Shown: positions 52,338 through 61,705 of the stretch, one piece after another | How positions within the stretch are numbered: position 1 is the first letter of the stretch | Layout: every line of letters begins with the position of its first letter | Assembly: GCF_003711105.1 (NCBI RefSeq) | Contig: NZ_CP023865.1 | Coordinates: forward strand, 6,478,501 to 6,542,500 | Length of the DNA stretch: 64,000 bases | Direction of reading: 5' to 3' | From: Actinoplanes teichomyceticus ATCC 31121 | Lineage (GTDB): Bacteria > Actinomycetota > Actinomycetes > Mycobacteriales > Micromonosporaceae | Notes under the pieces: generated by a model | Seen by the model: only the letters and a program-made list of their open reading frames with translations | Told to the model about the DNA's origin: nothing | The model's database searches: none | Program-made: the position numbers and the translations under genes

Positions 52338-53918
52338 GTGACGACGGAAACGGCGAACTGTGTCCCCACCGGGCTGGACCAGCTCGGTGCGCTCGAGGCC
52401 GCCGTGGCCGAGCTGGAGAGCCGGCCGAGCTCGCAGTTCCGTACCCTGCGCACACCGGCCACGGAGATCCGGCGGCGGGCCGAGGAGCTCGGCGCCGAGG
52501 AGCTGTACCAGCGGGCGGAGCTGCTGCTGGCCTCGGTCGATCTGCGCGAGGGCCGGGTCGGCGAGGGCGGGCAGACCGCGCACCGGGTGCTGGCCTGGGC
52601 GGAACGCCAGAACTCCCGGCACCTGCTGGCCCGGGCCCACCGTCAGCTGTCGGTCTTCTACCGGTACGTCGGCGACTTCGCCGACGGGCTCAAGCACGCG
52701 GTGCAGGCGGTCGCCCACCTCACCGAGGACATGCCGGTCTCGATCCGGGCCCAGCACCTGATGTCGCTGTCGGTGGCGCTGGAGGAGACCGGTTCGCGCG
52801 CCGACGGCGACCAGCGCGCGCGGGAGGCGCTCGCACTGGCCAAGGCCGGCGGCGACCACGAGATGACGCTGCTCGCGCTGAACAACATGGTGTACAGCGC
52901 GTACGAGAACGACGACGAGCCGGCGGCGCGCGCGCTGGTCGCCGAGATGCACGAGATCCAGGCCCGGACCGGTCACCGGTTCGGCGCCAACGAGCTGGAC
53001 ACGATGGCCCGCGTCGAGCTGATGAGCGGCCACTACGACGAGGTCGAGGCGCTGCTCACCCCGGTCCTGGCCGACCTGGTGGCGGCGAACGAGGGCGACG
53101 CGGTCGCCGAGTGCCGGCTCACCCTCGCCCTGGCCCGCCGGCTGGCCGGGCGGTACGCGGAGGCGCAGGCCGCCATCGACGCCAACCTGCGCATCTGCGC
53201 GGAGCGCGGGCTGGCCGCGATCCGCGCCCGGACCCGCGAGGAGCAGGCCGCGCTCTACGCCGCGACCGGGCGTTACGCCGAGGCGTACGAGGAGCACCGG
53301 GCGTTCCACGCGGAAACCGCCGCGCTGCTGTCGGTGCAGCGCGACGCCCGCGCCCGGGCGCTGCAGGCGGTGTTCGACGCCAACGAGGCGCGCCGGGCCA
53401 GCGAGCACTTCCGCGAGATGGCCCACCGGGACGCGCTGACCGGGCTGTACAACCGCCGCTACGTGAACGAGCGGGTGCCGGCGCTGCTGCTGGAGGCGGC
53501 CGCCGCGCACGCCCCGATCTCGGTGGCCATCGTGGACCTGGACCACTTCAAACGGATCAACGACACCCTCTCGCACGCCACCGGCGACACCGTGCTGCAG
53601 CACGTGGCCGAGCTGCTGGAGGAGGCCACGCCCGGGTCGGCCCTCGCCGCCCGGATGGGCGGCGAGGAATTCCTGCTGGTCTACCCGGGTGTCGGCGCGC
53701 AGGAGGCGGCGGTCCGCTGCGAGCGGCTGCGGCTGCGGCTGCGCGCGTACCCGTGGGGGCCGATCACCGGCACCCTGCAGGTGACCACCAGCATCGGGAT
53801 CACCACCGCGCCGGACGGGCACGGCTCGCTGTCGGCGCTGCTGTCGCAGGCCGACCGGAACCTGTACGCCGCCAAGCGCGGTGGCCGTGACCGCGTGGTC
53901 GCCGGCCCGGTCACCTGA
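52338..53918 (+). CDS. TPR-GGDEF diguanylate cyclase
   Basis: 526 residues from a GTG. An N-terminal TPR array (about 1-340) is followed by a GGDEF domain (about 355-525): RDALTGLYNRRYVNE, DLDHFKRINDTLSHATGD and the active-site variant GGEEF. No RxxD inhibitory site precedes GGEEF. It makes cyclic di-GMP from two GTP in the cytoplasm, and the TPR part probably senses a protein partner. In actinomycetes c-di-GMP controls the switch to sporulation, in keeping with the nearby ssgA-like gene. Confidence 0.9.
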   Translation: MTTETANCVPTGLDQLGALEAAVAELESRPSSQFRTLRTPATEIRRRAEELGAEELYQRAELLLASVDLREGRVGEGGQTAHRVLAWAERQNSRHLLARAHRQLSVFYRYVGDFADGLKHAVQAVAHLTEDMPVSIRAQHLMSLSVALEETGSRADGDQRAREALALAKAGGDHEMTLLALNNMVYSAYENDDEPAARALVAEMHEIQARTGHRFGANELDTMARVELMSGHYDEVEALLTPVLADLVAANEGDAVAECRLTLALARRLAGRYAEAQAAIDANLRICAERGLAAIRARTREEQAALYAATGRYAEAYEEHRAFHAETAALLSVQRDARARALQAVFDANEARRASEHFREMAHRDALTGLYNRRYVNERVPALLLEAAAAHAPISVAIVDLDHFKRINDTLSHATGDTVLQHVAELLEEATPGSALAARMGGEEFLLVYPGVGAQEAAVRCERLRLRLRAYPWGPITGTLQVTTSIGITTAPDGHGSLSALLSQADRNLYAAKRGGRDRVVAGPVT

Positions 53919-53963
53919 CCGGTCACGAATGTGAACGCGCGCCGCGGGGTAAGGACAGCCGCC

Positions 53964-54044
53964 ATGCGCCGCCCCCTCGCGATGATCCTCCTGCTCCTGG
54001 TTCTGGTGCTGGTCTGCACCGTGGTGGTGAACCTGTTCGTCTGA
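53964..54044 (+). CDS. 26-residue membrane peptide
   Basis: MRRPLAMILLLLVLVLVCTV then VNLFV: a single hydrophobic helix with a basic start. AAGGA lies 8 bp before the ATG. Too short for family comparison, but the ribosome site and bacterial membrane-peptide look support it. Confidence 0.5.
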   Translation: MRRPLAMILLLLVLVLVCTVVVNLFV

Positions 54045-54050
54045 GACGGG

Positions 54051-54560
54051 TCACTCGCCGACCGCGCCGACCGCCAGTTCGACCACGATGTCCAGGTGCC
54101 CGACGTGCCGGGCGTACTCCTGGACCAGGTGGAACAGGATCCGTTCCAGGGTGGGCGGCGCGGCGCCGTCCCAGCGCGGGCCGGGCTTGCCGACCGCGTT
54201 GAGGTCGGTCCGGGCCACCACCTCGGCGGTGTGCTCGCCCTGGGCCCGCAACGCCTCGGCGAGTTCGGCGAAGGTCTCCTCGGGGGCGACGTACCACCGG
54301 TCGACGTTCCGGTCACCCCACGGGTCGTCGAACGGCACGCCCTCGAAACCCCACTCGATCCAGCGCAGTTCGACGTACCGGAGGTGTTTGACCAGCTCGA
54401 TCGGCGTCCAGCCGGAGGGCAGGCGGCTGGCGCGCCGCTCGCTCTCCCCGAGGGCGGCGACCTTGGCCAGCAGGGTCTCACGGAAGTACGCCAGGTAACC
54501 CGCGAAGACCTCCGCCGTGCCGGCGGCGGGACGGGTCGGCGAGGGGAACTCGATCGTCAT
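54051..54560 (-). CDS. DinB-like (DUF664) protein
   Basis: 169 residues. A four-helix DinB-fold pattern with the metal-site His in ELVKHLRYVELRW and HLVQEYARHVGHLDI. Family members are often thiol-transferases or of unknown function; no specific substrate is indicated. Confidence 0.85.
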   Translation of the reverse strand: MTIEFPSPTRPAAGTAEVFAGYLAYFRETLLAKVAALGESERRASRLPSGWTPIELVKHLRYVELRWIEWGFEGVPFDDPWGDRNVDRWYVAPEETFAELAEALRAQGEHTAEVVARTDLNAVGKPGPRWDGAAPPTLERILFHLVQEYARHVGHLDIVVELAVGAVGE

Positions 54561-54802
54561 TCCGCGAGTATGCGGGTTTTCCGCACGCGATGACCGTCTT
54601 GCGGGCCCGTGCCGCCGGCCGGCTCCCGGGGCGGGCCTGGCCGGCACCCGGCCGGCGGCGATCGCGCGTCCGGCCGGCACCGATCGGGTGACGGCTGTAA
54701 CACCGTGGAAACTGCCGGGTTCCCGGGCGGAAACCGGCGGTAGCGACGCTGATCTGCGGCAGCGCGGCCACCCGAGAAACCCTCACCGGCCCAGGAGGTC
54801 GC

Positions 54803-56098
54803 ATGCCCGTCAGTCCGGATTCCGGGGACACCGCCTGGCTGCTGGTCAGCGCGGCGCTCGTACTGCTGATGATCCCCGGCCTGGCGCTGTTCTACGGCGG
54901 CATGGTGCGGATCAAGAGCACCCTGAACATGCTGATGATGACGTTCGCGGCGCTGGCCGTGGTGAGCGCGATCTGGGTCACCTACGGCTACTCGCTGGCG
55001 TTCGGCCCGGACGCCGGCGCCGGCCTGATCGGCGACCTGAGCCTGGCCGGGATGGCCGGGATCGGCCCGGACGCGGTCACCGGCTCGGTGCCCACCCTGG
55101 TCTTCGCGGCCTTCCAGATGATGTTCGCGATCATCACGGCGGCGCTGCTCAGCGGCGCCATCGCGGACCGCGCCAAGTTCGGCACCTGGGTGCTGTTCGT
55201 GGCGATCTGGGTGACCCTGGTCTACGCCCCGATCGCCCACTGGGTATTCACCCCGGACGGTTGGATCGCGCACCACCTGCGCATCCTCGATCTGGCCGGC
55301 GGCACGGTCGTGGAGATCAACTCGGGGGCGTCCGGCCTGGCGCTGGCGATCGTGCTCGGCCCGCGGCTCGGCTTCCGCTCCGACCCGATGCGCCCGCACA
55401 GCCTGCCGCTGGTGGTGCTCGGCGCCGGCCTGCTCTGGTTCGGCTGGTTCGGGTTCAACGCCGGATCGGCGCTGGCCGCCGACGGCTCGGCCGCGCTGGC
55501 GTTCTTCAACACCCAGGTGTCCGGGGCGGCCGGGATCGCCGGCTGGCTGCTGGTCGAACGGCTCCGCGACGGGCACGCCACCACCCTGGGCGCGGCGTCC
55601 GGCGCGGTGGCGGGCCTGGTCGCGATCACCCCCGCGTGCGGCTCGGTCAACCCGGTCTGCGCGTTGCTGATCGGCCTGGCGGCCGGCGCGCTCTGCGGGT
55701 ACGCGGTCGGCCTCAAGCACCGGCTCGGCCTGGACGATTCGCTGGACGTCGCCGGGGTGCACGGCGTCGGCGGCTTCCTCGGCACGGTGCTGATCGGCCT
55801 GCTGGCCACCGCCACGGCCACCGGCGGGCCGCGCGGGCTGCTCTTCGGCGGCGGCTTCTCGCTGCTCGGGCGGCAGGCGCTGGCCGCGGTCACGGTGGCG
55901 CTCTTCTCCTTCGCGGCCACCTGGCTGATCGCCACGGCGCTGAACCGGACGGCCGGCTTCCGGGTCAGCCCCGAGCACGAGCACGGCGGCCTGGACCTGG
56001 CGGTGCACGGCGAGTCGGCGTACGACCTGGGGGTCACCGGCGCGCACAGCGGCCACCCCACCCGCCCCGCACCGCGCGCGGAGCCGGTCGAGGCGTGA
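54803..56098 (+). CDS. amt: Ammonium transporter (Amt family)
   Basis: 431 residues with CAGGAGG before the ATG. About 11 membrane helices; GLALFYGGMVR at the start, the pore His pair in YAPIAHWVF and GVHGVGGFLG, and GLLWFGWFGFNAGSALA are typical. It brings ammonium across the membrane. The usual GlnK partner is not adjacent. Confidence 0.95.
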   Translation: MPVSPDSGDTAWLLVSAALVLLMIPGLALFYGGMVRIKSTLNMLMMTFAALAVVSAIWVTYGYSLAFGPDAGAGLIGDLSLAGMAGIGPDAVTGSVPTLVFAAFQMMFAIITAALLSGAIADRAKFGTWVLFVAIWVTLVYAPIAHWVFTPDGWIAHHLRILDLAGGTVVEINSGASGLALAIVLGPRLGFRSDPMRPHSLPLVVLGAGLLWFGWFGFNAGSALAADGSAALAFFNTQVSGAAGIAGWLLVERLRDGHATTLGAASGAVAGLVAITPACGSVNPVCALLIGLAAGALCGYAVGLKHRLGLDDSLDVAGVHGVGGFLGTVLIGLLATATATGGPRGLLFGGGFSLLGRQALAAVTVALFSFAATWLIATALNRTAGFRVSPEHEHGGLDLAVHGESAYDLGVTGAHSGHPTRPAPRAEPVEA

Positions 56099-56114
56099 GG
56101 GCGGCGGTACGCCC

Positions 56115-56900
56115 TCAGAGGTCGAGCTCGACGCGGACCGGGTAGTGGTCGGAGGCGTGCTCGGTCGCCCCACCCCGGATCACCCGCATGTCGTGGGCGC
56201 CCCCGGCCACCTCCGGGGTGGCCAGCACGTAGTCCAGGCGCATCCCGCCGAACTCACGTCCGCCGCCCCGCGTGGTCGGCACGGTACGCGGATCGCCGCT
56301 GCCCGCCGTGCCCCACAGGTCGACCAGCCCGGCCTCGCCCAGCGCCGCCACCGCCCGGCTGTCCACGCTGCCGTCGGCGTGCAGATGGCGCCGCCGGAAC
56401 AGGGAGTGCTGGCTGGCCAGCGCCTCGGTGTGGTCGCCGACCGGGTCCAGGCCGTTCAGGTCGCCGGCCAGCACCACGTGTGAGCCCTTCACGTAACGGG
56501 CGGCCAGCCAGCGCGCCTCCCGCATCCGCCGGTACGGCCAGAACGGATCCAGGTGCGCGCTGATCACGGTGAGCGGCGCCGAGCCGGTGTCCACCACGGC
56601 CACCGCCGCCGCGTGGTGCAGCCGCCAGGTCACGCTGGCCGTGTGGGTGATCCGCAGCGGGGCCCGGACCAGCACCGCGACCGGCATCCCGAACGCCGAC
56701 CGGGCCAGGTGCGCGGTCATCCCGACCGCGCCGGCCAGCTCGTTCATCCGGCGCCCGTCGTTGCGGGTGAAGTCGCGCAGCTCCTGCAGGGCGAGCACGT
56801 CCGGTTTCTCGGCGCGGATCACCTCGGCGATGTCCGGCAGGCGGAACCGCTGCCCGCGGTCGACTCCCCCGGTCTTGATGTTCCAGGTCATCATCCGCAT
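56115..56900 (-). CDS. Endonuclease/exonuclease/phosphatase-fold enzyme
   Basis: 261 residues, start overlapping the PAP2 stop (TGATG). Motifs in order: MTWNIKTGG, DVLALQELRDF (metal Glu), ISAHLDPF, VVLAGDLNGLDP, MRLDYVLAT, and SDHYPV (catalytic His). A metal-dependent phosphoesterase; the substrate may be nucleic acid or a phospholipid. Coupling to a PAP2 phosphatase favours lipid or envelope phosphate chemistry, but this is inference. Confidence 0.88.
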   Translation of the reverse strand: MRMMTWNIKTGGVDRGQRFRLPDIAEVIRAEKPDVLALQELRDFTRNDGRRMNELAGAVGMTAHLARSAFGMPVAVLVRAPLRITHTASVTWRLHHAAAVAVVDTGSAPLTVISAHLDPFWPYRRMREARWLAARYVKGSHVVLAGDLNGLDPVGDHTEALASQHSLFRRRHLHADGSVDSRAVAALGEAGLVDLWGTAGSGDPRTVPTTRGGGREFGGMRLDYVLATPEVAGGAHDMRVIRGGATEHASDHYPVRVELDL

Positions 56901-58372
56901 CAGGCCACCACCAGCTGCCGGTTGGCCAGCGCCGCCTCGGTGGCGGTGACGGCGTTCGCGTTGGGTCGCACGGTCCACCACAGCACACCGATCCAGGCCG
57001 CGGTGAGCAGAACCGCGCCGAGCACGTCGGTCGGGTGATGCATCCCCCGGTACATCCGCGACAGTGCCACCCCGACCGGCATCAGCACGGCCAGCACCGG
57101 GAACACCCACCGCCACGGCTTGCGGACCCGGGCCATCACGATGATCGCGATGGCGGTCCACAGGCAGATCGTCGCGGCGATGTGCCCGGACGGGAACGAC
57201 GAGGTCGGCATCCGGCCGTCCAGCTGCTCGACCGGCGGCCGCGGGCGGTCCACCGCGGCGGCGGTGGTCAGGAACAGGGTGAGCTCGCCGACCATGGTGA
57301 GCACCAGGAACAGGACCGGGCGCCACTGCCGCCACAGGGCCAGCGCCAGCGGGCAGAAGATCAGGCAGACGGCGAGGATCGCGTGTGTGTCGCCGGCCTT
57401 GCTCCACAGCCAGCTCAGGTCGTCGAGCGCCGGGGTACGGAAGGTCTGCAGCCAGCGCGGCACGCCGTCGTCGAACCGGCCCAGCCAGGTGCCGGGGGTC
57501 CAGGTGGTCAGGGCGTACCCGACCGTGTAGAGCAGCCCGAAGGTGAGCACCCAGCCGACCAGGATCTCCGCGCCCTTGGCCCACGGGTGCGGCAGGATGA
57601 CCTCCTCGGCGGGCGCGAGCCGCAGGTCCGGGGCCGCCTCCGGCTCCAGGCCGTCGCGGATCGGCCGCGGCGCCGGATGCCCGGTCTCACGCCGCCACAG
57701 CCGGAACGCGTACGCCGTGACGCTGATCCAGGCGATCCCGAGCAGCCACCCGGCCACCACGTCGGAGAGGAAGTGCACGCCCAGCGCGATCCGGCTGAAC
57801 CCGATCAGCGCCACGATCAGCGCGCACAGCCCGAGGAACCAGGGCCGCCACCGGGGCCGGACACCCGCCAGCAGGACCAGGGCGAGCATCCCGTAGACGA
57901 CCATCGAGCCGAGCGCGTGCCCGCTCGGGAAGCTGTGGCCGGGGGCGTGCGCGACCGGCGACTCGACCACCGGGCGCAGCCGTCCGACCAGGACCTTCAA
58001 CGACGGGTCCAGGATCATCGCGCCGAGCCCGGTGATCACCAGGTAGAGGGCGGGGCGGGGCCGGCGGCGGATCAGCAGCGCCGCGACCACCACCGCCACC
58101 AGCGGGATCATGAAGCCGCGCCCGCCGAACGAGGAGATCTCCCGCAGCGCCTTCACCCGGGTGTCCGAACCGGCCACCTGGTGGTTCAGGCCGTCGGCGA
58201 CCGCGTGGTCCAGGCTCTGCAGCGGCGACCAGTGGAACCGCACGAGCAGCAGCAGCGTGGCGAACCCGAGACCGACCGCGATCACCGCGATCAGGCCGAG
58301 AACGCTGCGCTCGGCGAAGTGCCGGACCGGCGCCCAGCCGGTGCGTTCCACCACACGGTTGTCATCGGTCAC
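56900..58372 (-). CDS. Tandem PAP2 phosphatase, membrane
   Basis: 490 residues from GTG 58372 (GGAG 6 bp upstream); ATG 58384 is an alternative. Two complete PAP2 domains in one chain: KVLVGRLRP, PSGHALGS, SRIALGVHFLSD (about 140-225), then VDRPRPP, PSGHIAAT, SRMYRGMHHPTD (about 385-470), each with about six membrane helices. PAP2 enzymes dephosphorylate lipids such as undecaprenyl or phosphatidic acid phosphates. Most are single-domain. Confidence 0.9.
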   Translation of the reverse strand: MTDDNRVVERTGWAPVRHFAERSVLGLIAVIAVGLGFATLLLLVRFHWSPLQSLDHAVADGLNHQVAGSDTRVKALREISSFGGRGFMIPLVAVVVAALLIRRRPRPALYLVITGLGAMILDPSLKVLVGRLRPVVESPVAHAPGHSFPSGHALGSMVVYGMLALVLLAGVRPRWRPWFLGLCALIVALIGFSRIALGVHFLSDVVAGWLLGIAWISVTAYAFRLWRRETGHPAPRPIRDGLEPEAAPDLRLAPAEEVILPHPWAKGAEILVGWVLTFGLLYTVGYALTTWTPGTWLGRFDDGVPRWLQTFRTPALDDLSWLWSKAGDTHAILAVCLIFCPLALALWRQWRPVLFLVLTMVGELTLFLTTAAAVDRPRPPVEQLDGRMPTSSFPSGHIAATICLWTAIAIIVMARVRKPWRWVFPVLAVLMPVGVALSRMYRGMHHPTDVLGAVLLTAAWIGVLWWTVRPNANAVTATEAALANRQLVVA

Positions 58373-58403
58373 GGCAGGCTCCATCGGGTCGGGTGCCGCG
58401 TTC

Positions 58404-59408
58404 TTACCCGCCCGGCTCGGCCGGTACACCGGGCGGGCGTTGCTCCGGCACCTCCGGGGCGGGTTCCCACTGATCGGGTTGCGCCGGCCGGGCGCCGACC
58501 CGGCGCGCCTCCAGCTGGGCGGCGAAGGCCAGCCCGAGGAAGAACGCGATCCCGGTCAGGTTCGCCCACAGCAGCAGCGCCATGATCGCGGTGAGCTGGC
58601 CGTAGGTGGCGTCGAAGCTGCCGCTGAGCCGGATGTAGCCGGCCAGCATCAGGCTGGCCAGCCACCACAGCACGGTCGCCAGCACCGCGCCGAACAGCAG
58701 CCAGGACAGGGCCGGCTGCTTGCGGCGCGGCGAGTGCCGGAACAGCACCCCGACCGCGAAGATGATCAGGGCCAGGCTGAGCGGCCAGCGCACCACGTCC
58801 CAGGCCACCCGCAGCGTCCCGGGCATGTCGAAGTGCTCCTCCGCGGACTCGCCGGCGGCGCGCCCGGCGACCAGCAGCAGGAAGCCGAACAGCGCCGGCA
58901 GGCCGGCCCCGAGGGCGAGGACCGTGGCGCGCAGGTACTTGCGCAGCGCCGGGCGGTCGCGTTCCACCCCGTAGATGCGGTTCGCGCCCCGCTCGACCTG
59001 GGCCATCGCGGTGACCAGCGCGACCACGCCGGTGATCAGACCCAGGGTCAGCGCGACCTCGCCGGCCTCCTCGGTACGGTCGTCGTCCTGCAGCAGCTCC
59101 CGCACCAGCGGGTCGCTGGCGCGCGGGGTCAGCGCGATCACGGTGTCCGCGACCACCTGGCCGCCGGACTCCACGCCCAGGTCGGTGGCGAGGCCGGAGA
59201 GTGCGATCAGGAACGGGACGATGGCCAGGCACAGCTGCAGCGCGAAGGCGCGGGAGTGGCTGAACCCGTCCCCGTACCGGAACCGGATGAACGCGTCGCG
59301 CACCAGCGGCCACCTGCCGTAGTGCCGCAACGCCAGGAAGGCGTCGTCGGCCGACAGCTCGTCGCCGGACATGGTGCGGGTCTCCGGGACCGGCTCGGTG
59401 CTGCTCAC
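58404..59408 (-). CDS. YihY/BrkB-family membrane protein
   Basis: 334 residues from GTG 59408. Six membrane helices with the family pattern FSHSRAFALQLCLAIVPFLIAL, QVERGANRIYGVER and GSFDATYGQLTAIMALLLW. Proposed to be a transporter or envelope protein; substrate unknown. GTGA overlap with the lipid-kinase gene. Confidence 0.9.
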   Translation of the reverse strand: MSSTEPVPETRTMSGDELSADDAFLALRHYGRWPLVRDAFIRFRYGDGFSHSRAFALQLCLAIVPFLIALSGLATDLGVESGGQVVADTVIALTPRASDPLVRELLQDDDRTEEAGEVALTLGLITGVVALVTAMAQVERGANRIYGVERDRPALRKYLRATVLALGAGLPALFGFLLLVAGRAAGESAEEHFDMPGTLRVAWDVVRWPLSLALIIFAVGVLFRHSPRRKQPALSWLLFGAVLATVLWWLASLMLAGYIRLSGSFDATYGQLTAIMALLLWANLTGIAFFLGLAFAAQLEARRVGARPAQPDQWEPAPEVPEQRPPGVPAEPGG

Positions 59409-60379
59409 GACCGGTGCGCCCGTCGCGCCGCCGCCGAGGCGTCGTGGGCCAGGTCCGGATCGGCGTCCGGCTGCGGGACGCACAGCAGCAGGGCCCGATG
59501 GCGTACCGAGATCTTCATGGCCTTGCCCGGCGCGATGAGATCGCCGTCCAGCTGCCGCGGCTGCGCCCGGTTGCTGTAGATCTCCACCCGGGAGGCGGTG
59601 AACGTCTCCATCTTCGGCACCCGTTCACGGCGGCTGGCCACCGCCGCGATCAGCCGGGCCCAGGAGAACAGGTTGTTCGGGCTGATGACGGCCACGTCCA
59701 GCTGGCCGTCGTCCGGCGCGGCCCGTTTCAGCAGCCGCACCCCGCCCTGCAACCGGCCCACGTTGCCGACGATCACGGTACGCGGCCGGCGCGGCATCGG
59801 CGCCCCGCCGTCCAGCCGGATCCGCACCCGCATCGGCCGGTCCAGCAGGTGCTTGGCCGCCCCGAACACGTACGCCGGCCAGCCGATGTGCTTCTTCGCC
59901 CGCTCCGAGGTGTCCTGCAGCATCATCGCGTCGAAGCCCATCCCGGCCATCACCACGAAGCACTGGTCGTCGATCACTCCGACGTCGATCCGGCGCCGGC
60001 CGCCCTCCAGGGCCACCTGCAGCCCGGCCGCCGGGTCGGTGCCCAGCCCCAGGTTGGCGGCGAGCAGGTTGCCGGTACCGGCCGGCAGCACGGCCAGCGC
60101 CACGTCGGTGCCGGTCAGCGCGGTGGCCACGGCGGTCACGGTGCCGTCGCCGCCACAGGCGAAGACCAGCTCGGCGCCCTCGGCCACGGCCCGCCTCGCC
60201 TGGCCGCGGCCCGGGTCGCCGGGGGTGGTCTCGTACCACGCGGGCGCCGGCCAGCCGGCCTTGCTCAGGCCCGAGCTGATGGTGCGCCGCAGCTGATCGA
60301 CATCGGCCACCTTGCTGGGATTCACCACAACGGCGGAGCGGGGTCCTGTCACGGGCTCAGTGTGCCGGAGACATGTCAC
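59405..60379 (-). CDS. Diacylglycerol-kinase-like lipid kinase
   Basis: 324 residues from GTG 60379; GTG 60349 is an alternative. DAGK catalytic motif ELVFACGGDGTVTAVATAL near 75, LPAGTGNLLAANLG, then the beta-sandwich C-terminal domain with VIVGNVGRLQGG and RQLDGDLIAPGK. It phosphorylates lipid alcohols such as diacylglycerol with ATP at the inner membrane face. Together with the PAP2 and BrkB genes it suggests a small lipid-recycling cluster. Confidence 0.92.
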   Translation of the reverse strand: MTCLRHTEPVTGPRSAVVVNPSKVADVDQLRRTISSGLSKAGWPAPAWYETTPGDPGRGQARRAVAEGAELVFACGGDGTVTAVATALTGTDVALAVLPAGTGNLLAANLGLGTDPAAGLQVALEGGRRRIDVGVIDDQCFVVMAGMGFDAMMLQDTSERAKKHIGWPAYVFGAAKHLLDRPMRVRIRLDGGAPMPRRPRTVIVGNVGRLQGGVRLLKRAAPDDGQLDVAVISPNNLFSWARLIAAVASRRERVPKMETFTASRVEIYSNRAQPRQLDGDLIAPGKAMKISVRHRALLLCVPQPDADPDLAHDASAAARRAHRS

Positions 60380-60428
60380 AGCTGCGACTCAGGAATCATT
60401 GCGTCCCGGGACGGGCACACTTTCTCAG

Positions 60429-60932
60429 GTGACCCGCTTGACGTACCCCGAGATCGGCCGCACCCGCACCGGACCGCTGCCGGACGGCTACCGCCACCTG
60501 CGCTACCGACGGTGGATCGGAGCCGGTCCGGCGGTTTTCGCGGCCGCCGGCGAGGCCGTGCTGACCTTCCGGATGCACCGCGCCACCGGCGCCCGGATCC
60601 GCACCGAGGCCGAGCGCGCCGCGCCCGGCGTCCGGCTGACCATCGGCCTCGGCCCGCTCCGCGCCCCCTGCGAGGTGGTCTGGGTCACCCGCGAGGAGGA
60701 CCGGATCGGTTTCGGATACGGCACCCTGCCGGGCCACCCGGCCACCGGCGAGGAGGCGTTCGTGGTCGAGCGCGACCCGCAGGGCCGGGTGTTCTTCGCG
60801 GTGACCGCGTTCAGCCGGCCGGCCGGCGCGCTGATGCGGCTGACCGGCCCGTTCGCGGTGCTGGCGCAGCACGCCTACGCGCGCCGGTGCGCTCAGGCGC
60901 TGCGGCGGCACCTGGGTGGCGTGGCCCGGTGA
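60429..60932 (+). CDS. DUF1990 family protein
   Basis: 167 residues from GTG 60429. DUF1990 pattern: GYRHLRYRRWIGAGPAVF, LTFRMHRATG, IGFGYGTLPGHPATGEEAF. A small beta-rich fold seen in actinobacteria; function unknown. First of three coupled genes. Confidence 0.85.
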   Translation: MTRLTYPEIGRTRTGPLPDGYRHLRYRRWIGAGPAVFAAAGEAVLTFRMHRATGARIRTEAERAAPGVRLTIGLGPLRAPCEVVWVTREEDRIGFGYGTLPGHPATGEEAFVVERDPQGRVFFAVTAFSRPAGALMRLTGPFAVLAQHAYARRCAQALRRHLGGVAR

Positions 60933-61705
60933 GCACGACAGCGGTCACCTGGTGGGGGCACAGCACGGTGTGGCTCGCCGATTCGGGTGTCACCCTGCTC
61001 ACCGACCCGGTGCTCACCGGCCGGCTGGCGCACCTCAAGCGCCGGGCCGGCCCGCCGCCCCGGCTGCCCGGCGCGCCCGACGCGATCCTGCTCTCGCACC
61101 TGCACGCCGATCACTTCCACGTGGCGTCGCTGCGGGCCGTACCCGGAAAGCCGCTGCTGATCGTGCCGCGCGGCGCCGCCGCCTTCACCGCCCGGGCCCT
61201 GGGCGCCGAAGCGGCCGGACGGTGCGTCGAGCTGGCGCCGGGCGACGAGGTCACGGTCGGCGCGGTGCGTGTCCGCGCCGTCCCGGCACGGCACGACGGC
61301 GGGCGCGGCCCGTGGTCGCGCCAGCGGGCCGCGGCCATCGGGTTCGTGGTCGAGGGCGCTTCGCGGACCTGGTACGCCGGGGACACCGGCCTGTTCGAGC
61401 AGATGCACGAGCTGGGCCCGCTGGACCTGGCGCTGATCCCGGTCGGCGGCTGGGGGCCGAGCCTGGGCTCGCACGGCCACCTGGACGCGGCGGACGCGGC
61501 CGAGGCGCTGCGCCGGGTGAAGGCGTCCTGGGCGGTGCCGGTGCACTACGGCACGCTGTGGCCGATCGGCCTGGACCGGGTCCGCCGGCACCTGTTCGAC
61601 GAACCCGGCGAGCGCTTCGCCGAGCACGCCGCGCGACGCGTGCCGGACACCCGGGTACGGGTGCTGACGCACGGCGAGACGCTGAGCCTCGGGCCGGCCG
61701 CGTGA
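60929..61705 (+). CDS. MBL-fold metallo-hydrolase (UlaG-like)
   Basis: 258 residues, GTGA overlap with both neighbours. Metal-binding SHLHADHFH near 54, ARHDGG, YAGDTGLFEQM, VPVHYGT. It resembles the UlaG/NAPE-PLD group acting on phosphoester or lactone substrates. The NAPE-PLD resemblance would fit the lipid theme but is not proven. Confidence 0.9.
   Translation: MSTTAVTWWGHSTVWLADSGVTLLTDPVLTGRLAHLKRRAGPPPRLPGAPDAILLSHLHADHFHVASLRAVPGKPLLIVPRGAAAFTARALGAEAAGRCVELAPGDEVTVGAVRVRAVPARHDGGRGPWSRQRAAAIGFVVEGASRTWYAGDTGLFEQMHELGPLDLALIPVGGWGPSLGSHGHLDAADAAEALRRVKASWAVPVHYGTLWPIGLDRVRRHLFDEPGERFAEHAARRVPDTRVRVLTHGETLSLGPAA

Noticed and set aside
52311..53822. Minus-strand frame of 503 codons opposite the GGDEF gene
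   Set aside because: The plus strand has intact TPR and GGDEF motifs; the antisense frame is Arg/Val/Gln-rich noise.
54557..56173. Minus-strand frame of 538 codons opposite amt
   Set aside because: Antisense of a complete ammonium transporter.
57035..58585. Plus-strand frame of 516 codons opposite the PAP2 gene
   Set aside because: Antisense, low-complexity composition, no start signal.
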